Assembly (NCBI RefSeq): GCF_000308375.1
Contig: NZ_BAFQ01000206.1
Coordinates: forward strand, 40,036 to 104,035
DNA length: 64,000 bases
Direction: 5' to 3'
Origin: Nocardia aobensis NBRC 100429
GTDB lineage: Bacteria; Actinomycetota; Actinomycetes; Mycobacteriales; Mycobacteriaceae
The translations under genes and the position numbers were made by a program. The notes under the pieces are model-generated. The model made no database searches. It was given only the letters and a program-made list of their open reading frames with translations, and was not told where the DNA came from. Position 1 is the stretch's first letter. Each line of letters starts with the position of its first letter. Below are positions 8,128 to 15,611 of the stretch, piece after piece.

Positions 8128-8451
8128 GTGGCGGGCGTTTTGCAGGTGGACATCGACGCGTTGAGCAAGGCGGTGCAGTCGCTGCGCGCTTCCGAGCAAG
8201 TGCTCAACGATGCGATGGCGAAAATGGCCGCCGGGGGCCACAGCAGTATCGGGACGAAGGAACTCGACGACGCGGCCGACAGTTTCCAGCGGCGCTGGCA
8301 TTACGGTATCCAGCGCATCGGTGAGGCGGCGCGGGGAACGGCGGACGGAATCGACCGATGCCGCGACACCTATCAACAGACCGACGACGCCCTTGCCCAG
8401 GTGCTGACCGAGGTTGGGAACGCGGTTATGGCCGAGGGGCAGAAGGCATGA
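8128..8451 (+). CDS. WXG100/ESX-like small secreted protein
   Basis: 107 aa from the GTG at 8128, chosen because an AAGGAG site lies 4 nt upstream. An ATG 33 bp earlier has no ribosome site. The protein is two helices separated by a short turn (FQRRWHYG in place of WxG) and ends with YQQTD, the Y-x-x-x-D type VII export signal, before a final helix. Family members are secreted as helical hairpin dimers. The stop overlaps the next ATG by 4 nt, so its natural partner is probably the 442-aa protein that follows. Confidence 0.72.
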   Translation: MAGVLQVDIDALSKAVQSLRASEQVLNDAMAKMAAGGHSSIGTKELDDAADSFQRRWHYGIQRIGEAARGTADGIDRCRDTYQQTDDALAQVLTEVGNAVMAEGQKA

Positions 8452-9776
8452 AAGCGCAAAATCCTTATCCCAACTTGGGTTTCAACCCGGTCCCCGGCGC
8501 TCCGGACGACGTCTCGGGCCTGCGCGGGCAGATCGACACGGCCGCCATCGCCGTGACGGAAACCAACGATCTGTTGAATCGGCTGCGCAACAGCAACGAT
8601 GACGTGTGGAAGGGACAGGGAGGCGACGCGTTTCGCGCGCATTTCGACTCCACCCTGGCCCAAGACCTCGGCTACGCACAGTCCTCACTCACACGTGCTG
8701 TGGGTCTGCTCGACGAGTGGCACAACGGCCTCGTCGGCTATCAGGAGACCGCGCGCGGGCTGGAGACCGAGGCCGCCGTGGCGCGGGGAGAACACGCCCG
8801 CGCGGTCACCGCGCTTCAACAGGCACAATCCAATCCCGACCTCGGTCTGGCGAATACACGCTTCTCCGACGCCGAGCAGTTGGCCGCCGCCCAATCCCGT
8901 TTGGACGCGGCGACCGCGCAGGTCCGCTCGGCGAGCACCGCGGTGGACAACTGTCAGGGACAGATCGATGCGATCATCCAGCGCGCTCGCGATCTCGAAA
9001 CCGAGCATGACAAAATGGCTCGGCGAATCGCCTCCGAATTGGACACAGCGGCAAAGGATTTCGCTCCGAGCCCACCGGACGAAAGCATCTGGGACAAGAT
9101 TTGCGACGCAGTAAAAGCGGTCGGAAAGTTTCTCGACGAACACCGAGAAGGATTGCATCAAATACTCTCCGCCGTCGCGGCTATCGGTGGCCTGATCGCG
9201 CTCATCACCCCGCCACCGATCGATGCCATCGGATTCGCGGTGGGGGCGATCGCGTCGGCAGGGCTGCTCGCTCTCGACCTGACCGATCCGAAAGTTCGAG
9301 CCGGCCTGATGAACGGTGAATTCGATGCATGGAAGACCGTCGGCTTGGACGCACTGGGACTCGCGCCGGCGGGTGGGTCGGTGGTGGCGGCGGGCAAGGT
9401 GGGGTGGGGTGCTCTCCGTGCCGGCGACGCCGCGGCCGAAGCGGTCACGGCGGTGTCCGCGGGGCGGCACGCCGCCGAGTCGGTCGGTATGGGTGAGCGG
9501 GTGGGCCGGGCCATGTACGAGGCAGCCACCCACGAGCCCGGTCTGTTGTCGAAGGGAATAGGCTCCGCCACCGATCTTCTGGGCAAAGTTCCCGGCGTTC
9601 CGAACAGCGTTACGTCGGCGCTTGGGATGAATCAGGTCGCGGCGACCGTTTTCAAAGCGACGGGGGTGGCCGACGGTACCCACGTTACGGTTTCCACCGC
9701 AGAAGCGATCGATCTGTTCGCCCGGTCCAAGAAGGTGGTCTCGTCGTTGGTCGCACCATTCGGTGGGGACGACTGA
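8448..9776 (+). CDS. Large WXG100-domain protein, candidate type VII effector
   Basis: 442 aa. Residues about 30-120 form a WXG100-type helical hairpin with the motif DDVWKGQGGDAF. Residues about 120-195 are a coiled coil. Residues about 235-280 contain two hydrophobic segments (AAIGGLIALITPPPIDAIGFAV). The rest is Ala/Gly-rich and ends VSSLVAPFGGDD. This N-WXG/helical/C-variable plan is like LXG/WXG polymorphic effectors, but no toxin fold or catalytic motif is visible at the C-terminus. The start overlaps the small ESX protein stop; the next gene starts 3 nt after its stop. Function unknown. Confidence 0.7.
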   Translation: MKAQNPYPNLGFNPVPGAPDDVSGLRGQIDTAAIAVTETNDLLNRLRNSNDDVWKGQGGDAFRAHFDSTLAQDLGYAQSSLTRAVGLLDEWHNGLVGYQETARGLETEAAVARGEHARAVTALQQAQSNPDLGLANTRFSDAEQLAAAQSRLDAATAQVRSASTAVDNCQGQIDAIIQRARDLETEHDKMARRIASELDTAAKDFAPSPPDESIWDKICDAVKAVGKFLDEHREGLHQILSAVAAIGGLIALITPPPIDAIGFAVGAIASAGLLALDLTDPKVRAGLMNGEFDAWKTVGLDALGLAPAGGSVVAAGKVGWGALRAGDAAAEAVTAVSAGRHAAESVGMGERVGRAMYEAATHEPGLLSKGIGSATDLLGKVPGVPNSVTSALGMNQVAATVFKATGVADGTHVTVSTAEAIDLFARSKKVVSSLVAPFGGDD

Positions 9777-9779
9777 CCG

Positions 9780-10439
9780 ATGGCCGAAACACTGTTCGGT
9801 GAGACATCGCTCGACGTCGAAGTCCGGATCCCCCAGGGATTCATACCGCTGCCCCTGCGCGATATCGACGGGACCGTTGCCCGGGCCGAGGAATTGTTCA
9901 CGGACGCCGGACCGGGACAAATCTCCTCCGCGGCCCCCAGGATGTTGCAGGCGCTTCGGGTCTTCCTGCGAGGACTCGGCGGGCTCGGGGCCGTCTACTG
10001 CGGTCTCGGAAAGCACCATGCGGCAGACGGCTCGGATGTCACGTCGACGCTGGTCCTCAGCGCCGTCCGATATGGCGAGCCCAAGAACCCGAGGCTGGCA
10101 CTTGCCGACTATCTCGTCACTCGGGGACGAGCGGAGGAGTACATGCACAGCGAGGTCGTCGATTTCGCCGGCAAGAACGCTCTGTTGTCGGACCGAATCC
10201 TGCGATTACCGGCGCCGGAATGGCACGGACAGGAACAAGAAATCGAGGGCGATGCGAGCGTGTACCAGATCGAGGCAGTTGTGCCCTCCGGGGACGGTAC
10301 CGCACTCGCCGTTGTGCAGTTGTCGACCTCGTTCACGCAGAAGGGGGAGGAATTCCTGCCCATGATGTTCTCGATCGCACAGTCGTTGGAGATCAGAGAT
10401 TCGCGCCCAACTCCTCCCCTGTCATCGCTGGATTTGTGA
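9780..10439 (+). CDS. Unknown 219-aa protein of the ESX cassette
   Basis: I do not recognise a named family. The protein is soluble with alternating strands and helices, starts with a beta-rich SLDVEVRIPQGFIPLPLRDIDG, and has a C-terminal half resembling the plain beta-sandwich of ESX-associated cytosolic proteins. It begins 3 nt after the WXG effector gene, so co-translation is likely. By position it could be an effector-specific chaperone or an immunity protein; neither is shown by sequence. Confidence 0.65.
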   Translation: MAETLFGETSLDVEVRIPQGFIPLPLRDIDGTVARAEELFTDAGPGQISSAAPRMLQALRVFLRGLGGLGAVYCGLGKHHAADGSDVTSTLVLSAVRYGEPKNPRLALADYLVTRGRAEEYMHSEVVDFAGKNALLSDRILRLPAPEWHGQEQEIEGDASVYQIEAVVPSGDGTALAVVQLSTSFTQKGEEFLPMMFSIAQSLEIRDSRPTPPLSSLDL

Positions 10440-10446
10440 GACTGCG

Positions 10447-11556
10447 ATGACCTTTTCGACGACGACGAAGCCTCCGGCTGCGATCCACTGCCCCGAGACC
10501 CGCCGTGCGATGCGGCGGATGGGGTGGCCGCGCTGGCTCCTACTGCTCGTAGGTGTGGCCTGCGCGCCCCTTACTCTGATGCTGGTCGCCCTCGCTGACA
10601 GCGCACCCTCCCCACCGGTGCGCGCGGCTTTGAAGGTGGCGATGATGGCGTCGGTGGTGTTGTTCACGGTCGGGATCACCGTCGGTGGCGGGATGGTGTG
10701 GATTCACCGGCGCCGCAAGCGGTCGCTGAAGCGCCATGCCTGGACGGTATGGCCGATCAATTACATATCCACGGGGCGATACGAGTGGGTGGAATTGCTC
10801 GACCCGCAGCGGCAGCCGGTATCCGCACTGCTCCTCAACACGTGGCGAAAAGACATCGGAAAAATGGTCGGGCACAAGACCGTCGAGGTCTGGTTCGCCG
10901 GCGACCCACGAAAGTACGGTGTCGTCTCCCGGCCCGGTGGCGGCGATCTCCGGTACGCATACTATTCACCGTCGCGACAGCCTCCGCGATTCACTTTCCG
11001 CGAGGCGCGGGCCGAAGCCGACCGACATACGAGCGGATTCGTGATGGTCGAGCGGAACGGCCGGGTGATGATGGAACAGCCCGAAAGTCGAGCGCCGGAA
11101 TCGATTCGACACGGCTCCATCTCCGACCCGCGCTATCCCTCGCCTCGAACACTGCGGCGGGTATCGGCGTTCACGCTGGATGTGACCGTTCATCTCGCCT
11201 GTGGTCTGACCTTGGGCGTACTCACGAGTCCGAACTTTTCACTTGCGGCGCTATACGCCGGCGATCGAGGACACCTCGGGCTGAATGTCGGGCTCGTCAT
11301 CCTCGGCTGGTTGATCGCCTCGCTCGTCGACCGTGTGGTGGTGCAAGCGATAGTTCACACCACCGTCGGTAAGGCGCTGTTCGGGTTGGTCGCACTGCGT
11401 CCGGACACCGGCACATATCCCTCGTTCGGCCGACTGCTGGCCATCTGGCTGTTCGACGTGTATCTCCCCCTCGCGATCGCCGGAAACGCTATCGGCCCCG
11501 ACCACCCCGAGCACTACTTCCTGACCGCGGTTCGCCGCCGGGATATGCGTCGATGA
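10447..11556 (+). CDS. RDD-domain membrane protein
   Basis: 369 aa. Two N-terminal membrane helices (about 27-50 and 62-85) are followed by a soluble domain of about 140 residues and then a C-terminal RDD domain with three helices (about 240-350). The RDD core shows RRVSAFTLDVTVHL, HTTVGKALFGLVALRPDTG and FGRLLAIWLFDVYLPL, which match family spacing. RDD proteins are poorly understood and some act in ion transport. It closes the rightward ESX operon 7 nt after the previous gene, so it may be a membrane partner of the secreted proteins. Confidence 0.8.
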   Translation: MTFSTTTKPPAAIHCPETRRAMRRMGWPRWLLLLVGVACAPLTLMLVALADSAPSPPVRAALKVAMMASVVLFTVGITVGGGMVWIHRRRKRSLKRHAWTVWPINYISTGRYEWVELLDPQRQPVSALLLNTWRKDIGKMVGHKTVEVWFAGDPRKYGVVSRPGGGDLRYAYYSPSRQPPRFTFREARAEADRHTSGFVMVERNGRVMMEQPESRAPESIRHGSISDPRYPSPRTLRRVSAFTLDVTVHLACGLTLGVLTSPNFSLAALYAGDRGHLGLNVGLVILGWLIASLVDRVVVQAIVHTTVGKALFGLVALRPDTGTYPSFGRLLAIWLFDVYLPLAIAGNAIGPDHPEHYFLTAVRRRDMRR

Positions 11557-11557
11557 A

Positions 11558-11827
11558 TCACCCCGGGAGCGGGTGGTGCACATCTCGGCGACGCGTGCTC
11601 TGCGGTGCGGCGAACGTGTGCAATCGGGCCAGCACACGCTCACGATCGAGCTCCACCTCCGTCCTGGCAGGCCATTGGGAACCGAGTTCTCGGCAGTAGC
11701 TTTCGACCGCCAAGCGTCGTTGCAGTGCGGCAACGGACAAACCGTCTGCGCGTGGCGGCAACCAGCAGCCGAAGCCGATAAGGGCGCCGCAGGCGATGAT
11801 CATCAGCGCTGTCGTCATCACGAACAT
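11558..11827 (-). CDS. Small membrane-anchored unknown protein, last gene of micro-operon
   Basis: 89 aa with one N-terminal hydrophobic helix (TTALMIIACGALIGFGCW) and a basic, Arg-rich remainder. No family recognised. It starts 2 nt after the stop of the 177-aa gene and converges with the RDD gene with 1 nt between stops. The tight spacing and hydrophobic start suggest a real gene. Confidence 0.55.
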   Translation of the reverse strand: MFVMTTALMIIACGALIGFGCWLPPRADGLSVAALQRRLAVESYCRELGSQWPARTEVELDRERVLARLHTFAAPQSTRRRDVHHPLPG

Positions 11828-11829
11828 GT

Positions 11830-12363
11830 TCAGTCCACCTCATCCCGCGCGGACAAGGCTGCTCCCGCGGCGAGCCGAGCCCGGCAGTCCGGAAGGCAGT
11901 CGCGGTGGGTGTTCCACAGGCGGCGAGCGCAGTCGCCCTCCAGATGAGTCGGTTCCCAGGAGCAGTCGTTCAACGGAACCTGCTGCACAGCAACCGGTTT
12001 CAGTGCGCCCGCTCGCCACAGCCGAGGCGGCGTAATGGTCAGCAGATCGAAACCAGCGGTGACGATTTCGGTCCGGTGGTCGATATGAGTCGCGTCGACC
12101 ACGATGATCGCTGCGGCGTCCATACTGGCGGCAATGCCTAGGGTGTAGCCGAGTGGATCACGGGTGCCCTGCGGTGGGCGAACAGTGAAAGTCCATCGAT
12201 AGCCGAGGTAGTCTGCATAGCACTGGACACCGAGTGCATGTGCTGCGGTGTCGATGCCGGACAATTCTGTCCGCACCAACCCGACGGCCTTCGGTCGGGC
12301 TGACCTTGGACGACAGGGTGGGCGCGCTGGCGTGTCAGTCGACGATCCGATCATGTCAGTCAT
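11830..12363 (-). CDS. Unknown 177-aa protein of micro-operon
   Basis: No named family recognised. The core reads like an alpha/beta fold: LGVQCYADYLGYRWTFTVRPP, then GYTLGIAASMDAAAIIVVD and TAGFDLLTITPPRLWR. That pattern is reminiscent of resolvase-like nucleotide-free Rossmann folds. The C-terminus holds four Cys in a CSWEP...CARRLW...CLPDCRAR pattern, possibly metal binding. The start overlaps the stop of the upstream 45-aa gene by 4 nt (ATGA). Confidence 0.6.
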   Translation of the reverse strand: MTDMIGSSTDTPARPPCRPRSARPKAVGLVRTELSGIDTAAHALGVQCYADYLGYRWTFTVRPPQGTRDPLGYTLGIAASMDAAAIIVVDATHIDHRTEIVTAGFDLLTITPPRLWRAGALKPVAVQQVPLNDCSWEPTHLEGDCARRLWNTHRDCLPDCRARLAAGAALSARDEVD

Positions 12364-12497
12364 CCCGCCTCCATCGCTTTTGCCGTCGACGCGATCGCGG
12401 CGTCGTTTTCATCTCTCGTACAAACGCTCTGCCACAACGCAATTGCCGCGCCGAGGGAGCCAGCGATCCCAAAGAGGACCAACAGCGGGCCGTTCAC
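12360..12497 (-). CDS. 45-aa single-helix membrane peptide
   Basis: This ORF starts with GTG overlapping the stop of the 81-aa gene (GTGA) and stops inside the ATGA of the 177-aa gene. The product starts with a membrane helix (LLVLFGIAGSLGAAIALW) followed by a short acidic tail (TRDENDAAIA). Both ends being overlap-coupled is strong evidence of translation. No family recognised. Confidence 0.55.
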   Translation of the reverse strand: MNGPLLVLFGIAGSLGAAIALWQSVCTRDENDAAIASTAKAMEAG

Positions 12498-12739
12498 GGA
12501 ATCACCCACAATCGCTCACAGGGCAGACGTGCACAGTTCTCCTCCGGCGCAGTGAATTCGACTGCCGCGCAACCGCCGTACCGTTGCCAGTGGTCCGCGA
12601 ACCGCCGCGCCGCCGATTCGCATGCGACGAATGTCAGAGCATGCCGGCTCGATGAGGTGAGATAGACGGACACCGTGACATCGGGTTCGGTCGGAACGGG
12701 CGAGCCTGACAGGTTCGCGACACACTCCGGAAAGCTCAT
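12494..12739 (-). CDS. Unknown 81-aa protein of micro-operon
   Basis: A soluble 81-aa protein with several Cys (ECVAN, VACES, GGCAAV, NCARLPCERL) and no recognised family. Its start is fused to the stop of the 12736-12981 gene by ATGA, and its own stop is fused to the next GTG. The sequential overlaps indicate one transcript and coupled translation. Confidence 0.5.
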   Translation of the reverse strand: MSFPECVANLSGSPVPTEPDVTVSVYLTSSSRHALTFVACESAARRFADHWQRYGGCAAVEFTAPEENCARLPCERLWVIP

Positions 12740-12981
12740 CGAGCACCGCCGTCGTTCCTGGTAGCGAAGGCTGAACGATCATCGACAACGCGCGTACCGG
12801 ACCACGGGCAACGTTCACCCTCCCGAACGTGATGTTCGGCGATCTTTCCGTCGACCAGCGGAACAAGACCGGAGCACAGCCAGGATGGGCACGCCACGCC
12901 GACCAAACGCTGCGCATCCGGCGAGAAGCTGCCGATCCCACACTGGGACAGAAGAATCCATGGGGCGTCGAAGCTGGACAC
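12736..12981 (-). CDS. Small zinc-ribbon-like protein, first gene of micro-operon
   Basis: 81 aa. The stretch ACPSWLCSGLVPLVDGKIAE, then HH and GERCPWSGT, has C-x4-C...H-H...C spacing similar to the small actinobacterial zinc-ribbon proteins that end in GxxCPGSG. This is inference by pattern only. A GGAGG site 10 nt upstream supports the GTG at 12981. It opens a five-gene leftward unit whose members overlap by 4 nt or lie 2 nt apart. Confidence 0.55.
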   Translation of the reverse strand: MSSFDAPWILLSQCGIGSFSPDAQRLVGVACPSWLCSGLVPLVDGKIAEHHVREGERCPWSGTRVVDDRSAFATRNDGGAR

Positions 12982-13379
12982 TTTGCTACCACCTCCTCAT
13001 GCGTGGCCGTCGACAGCGTGCCGACCGCCGCCGTTGGCTGATGTCGGTCGATGGCAACCATGGGGATACGACAGGCATGATGAACCTCACCGATAGTGCC
13101 GCTGTGTGCGGAATAGGTTGGGACAGAACGGAATCAGAATCGAACGGACGGACTTCTTCAGCTGCGGGCAACCGCGGCGCTTCGCGGTTGCTCGATCGCC
13201 TACGCGGAGCCGCGACCCGACTGTTGAACTGCTACAGCACAGCACAACAAGCGGGGCTTTGAAATGCCGTGTTGAATGTTCAAACCAGTTGACTCAATTT
13301 CCCACGAACACATTCAGAACTGTGGCACGCTCTGCTCAGGTTCGCGAATGATCTCGCTCAATCGGGGAGGGGAAGTCGC
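12982..13379. other. Divergent intergenic region, micro-operon and HTH gene
   Basis: About 400 bp, less GC-rich than its surroundings on the HTH side. It holds the promoters of both transcription units, a TTGAA-TG-TTCAA inverted repeat around 13272-13283, and a TTGACT -35-like hexamer at about 13290. I see no convincing gene in it. Confidence 0.45.
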
Positions 13380-14267
13380 ATGTCAGGAAGCCAATCCGCC
13401 ACGTTGCTCCGCCGCCAACTGGGGAGGTTCCTTCGCGAGCGTCGCCTCGAGGCCGGGCTGACCATCGCACAGGCCGCACACGAGGTTCAGCTCAGCACGG
13501 CGGCATTGCAGCGGATGGAGACCGGGCGACCTCAAAAGCTTCGCAAACAGGATGTCCGCGAACTGTGCGAGCTTTACGACGTGGACGTCGATGAGACCGG
13601 TAGGGCTATCGGCCTTGCCGCGAAGGCCGCGGACGACCCGGACATCACGGCGCTCGGTGGCATGTTCAGCAACGCCTTCAACATGTATGTCGGAATGGAA
13701 GCGGCAGCGCGGAGCCTGATCACATACCAAGCCGTGGTGCCGGGGCTGCTTCAAACCGCCGACTACGCGCGGGCCCTAATCGGCTCCTATCCCGGCTACA
13801 CACAGGAAGAAGTCGACCGCCGGGTCGCGGTGCGCTTGAAGCGGCAGAAGATCCTGACCAGGAAGGCGAACCCTGTCCGACTGGAGGTCCTGCTGAGTGA
13901 ATCCGCCCTGCGCCAGGTCGTCGGCACACATCGCGTGATGAGCGGACAGCTACGAGAACTGGCCGAGGCCGGCAAACGGCCGAATGTCACGATCCGTGTC
14001 CATCCGTACCACGGCGGATTGCCCTGGGGGATCGTGCCGAGCCAGTTCGTCATCATCGAATTCGGAACGAACACCGATGGACAGGCCGTGGAGCCGCCCG
14101 TGGTCTACCTCGACGGGGGTATGAGCAGTGATATCTACCTTGAAAATGAGGACGACGTGCGGAAGTACCATGAACTGGTCGAGGTCATCCGGCAGACCGC
14201 GCTGGACGAGACGAGCACGCGAAACCTGCTACGGCAGGTAGCAAGGGAGCACGACGGTGAGTGTTGA
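13380..14267 (+). CDS. HTH (XRE) regulator with DUF5753 domain
   Basis: 295 aa. An N-terminal XRE helix-turn-helix (about 8-65: RRQLGRFLRERRLEAGLTI, then AALQRMETG) precedes the long DUF5753 domain with the phrases VVPGLLQTADYARALI, LLSESALRQVVG and VVYLDGG. This is the Scr1/BldB-associated regulator type, abundant in Streptomyces and Nocardia and always paired with a DUF397 protein that blocks its DNA binding. The DUF397 gene overlaps its 3' end by 11 bp here. A GGGGAGGGG site precedes the ATG. Likely autoregulates and affects development or secondary metabolism. Confidence 0.92.
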   Translation: MSGSQSATLLRRQLGRFLRERRLEAGLTIAQAAHEVQLSTAALQRMETGRPQKLRKQDVRELCELYDVDVDETGRAIGLAAKAADDPDITALGGMFSNAFNMYVGMEAAARSLITYQAVVPGLLQTADYARALIGSYPGYTQEEVDRRVAVRLKRQKILTRKANPVRLEVLLSESALRQVVGTHRVMSGQLRELAEAGKRPNVTIRVHPYHGGLPWGIVPSQFVIIEFGTNTDGQAVEPPVVYLDGGMSSDIYLENEDDVRKYHELVEVIRQTALDETSTRNLLRQVAREHDGEC

Positions 14268-14463
14268 TTTATCCGGCCCGCAATGGCGCAAGAGCAGCTA
14301 CAGCGAATCCAATTCTCAATGCGTAGAGGTCGCATGGCTCACCAACGGCGCTGTCGGCGTTCGTGATTCGAAGAATCCGACCGGTCCCGCTCTGGTCTTC
14401 GCACCTGACGAATGGGACGCGTTTAACGCAAGTTTGAAGGCAGGACGCTTCCACCGATCGTGA
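14257..14463 (+). CDS. DUF397 partner protein of the HTH regulator
   Basis: 68 aa with the family signature WRKSSYSESNSQCVEVAW, GVRDSKNPTGPAL and the tail FAPDEWDAFNASLKAGRF. DUF397 proteins bind and antagonise the neighbouring XRE-DUF5753 regulator, in a toxin-antitoxin-like layout. The GTG start lies inside the 3' end of the regulator gene, so translation is coupled. Confidence 0.95.
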   Translation: MSVDLSGPQWRKSSYSESNSQCVEVAWLTNGAVGVRDSKNPTGPALVFAPDEWDAFNASLKAGRFHRS

Positions 14464-14477
14464 CCAGCCACGCCTGA

Positions 14478-14846
14478 TCAGAATTGGAACCCTTCGTACT
14501 CTTTCCGGTAAGCGTCGTCTGTTTCGGCGTATGCTTCGGCGGCCTTCCGGATAACATCTTGAGCTGACTTCAATTCGTCGATAGCTTCCTTGATGCGCTG
14601 TCGGATGCTTCCCTCCCCGCTGCCCTTTCGAGTGAACTTCTCGGCGAGGTCCAAACCCATCTGGAAGCCACCGAAACCTGTTACTTGCGCGACAGTTTCG
14701 ACGTGAAGACTCAGATCATTAATCTGATCAATAAGGTCCTGCAGCCCTTTGATCGCAGCTTCGAGCTGGCTTCTGTGGACCTTCAGCCTCAGATTGCCCT
14801 GCTCGACTTGAGCCCCAAGCTGCTGCAACGTTGCCAGATCGGACAC
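14478..14846 (-). CDS. Helical ESX-like protein with YxxxD signal
   Basis: 122 aa, almost fully helical, with two long amphipathic helices separated by a Gly-rich turn (GFGGFQMGLDLAEKF, then KGSGEGS). It ends with YAETDDAYRKEY, which includes the Y-x-x-x-D type VII export signal. No exact family name. It follows a DUF3558 lipoprotein gene by 6 nt, a pairing that suggests a secreted/lipoprotein couple at the cell surface. WXG itself is missing. Confidence 0.6.
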   Translation of the reverse strand: MSDLATLQQLGAQVEQGNLRLKVHRSQLEAAIKGLQDLIDQINDLSLHVETVAQVTGFGGFQMGLDLAEKFTRKGSGEGSIRQRIKEAIDELKSAQDVIRKAAEAYAETDDAYRKEYEGFQF

Positions 14847-14852
14847 GGCCCC

Positions 14853-15437
14853 CTACTTTCCTGTCGGCAGGTCCTTGACGAGTATTCCTGCGATGCGGGT
14901 CAATTCGGCGCATGCGTCACCCGTCGAGTCCGCAGCGAGTGAGGGGTTGATTTCGAACTCGATCGGGTTATGGGGTACATCGAAAAGGATCACGCAACCA
15001 TCGGGGATTGCGGTTCGATCGAGCATGACGGCATCGCGTCCACCGATGTTCACCGAACGTGGGTTGCTGAACAACGTGGTGTTGTTCTTTACCTCATCGA
15101 AAGTATGAACGCTGGTGGAAAACACCTGGAGCCGTATCCATCCGCCGCTATCCCACCCGCAAACATCCCAACCAGGGAACTTCTGCGCGTACTTGTCGGT
15201 GTCGGTGTGACGTTTGGCGGGATTCAGGCCCGCTGCTGCAATGTCGGCATCCGGAAGGGAACACGGATTCCAACTGGTATTCGACGCAGCTGCGGGCGTC
15301 GTCGTGGCAACGCCTTGGGCATGTGTTGTCGTCGCAGTCTGCGGCTTTGCGTCGGAGTCGGACGAACATCCCGCCACCGTCACGCCCACCAGCGCCGCAG
15401 CGCTCAGCAGTGCGGCCGACATAGTACGGCTTGCCAT
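14853..15437 (-). CDS. DUF3558 family lipoprotein
   Basis: 194 aa from the ATG at 15437, chosen because GGAGGGG lies 6 nt upstream (a GTG at 15452 is weaker). The signal peptide MASRTMSAALLSAAALVGV ends in the lipobox VAGC. The mature part starts with a low-complexity Thr/Ala region and then shows the DUF3558 pattern: WNPCSLPDADIAAAGLNP, YAQKFPGWDVCGWDS and the final CAELTRIAGILV. The family is common in mycolic-acid actinomycetes and its role is unknown. Confidence 0.88.
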   Translation of the reverse strand: MASRTMSAALLSAAALVGVTVAGCSSDSDAKPQTATTTHAQGVATTTPAAASNTSWNPCSLPDADIAAAGLNPAKRHTDTDKYAQKFPGWDVCGWDSGGWIRLQVFSTSVHTFDEVKNNTTLFSNPRSVNIGGRDAVMLDRTAIPDGCVILFDVPHNPIEFEINPSLAADSTGDACAELTRIAGILVKDLPTGK

Positions 15438-15611
15438 AGCACTCCCCTCCACAGTCGATTGCCCTGAGGCTACAGCAGCCTTAGGGCGATAGAGGAGTGC
15501 TGAGCCAGGTCAACGGGCGGTTGGCCGCCGCTACCGGTGCCGCCGAGCGGCCGGGGGCTGTGCTTCCACCGGGTCGCTGACACATGACCTTCCGGAATCT
15601 CGAAGAGCCCG

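Noticed and set aside
9158..9586. Antisense frames in the WXG effector gene as overprinted genes
   Set aside because: Arg/Pro-rich, no start signals; explained by GC-biased third positions of the sense gene.
11558..14463. Integrated element with att sites or integrase around the micro-operon
   Set aside because: No integrase, transposase, tRNA target or flanking direct repeats were seen, so only an accessory character is claimed.
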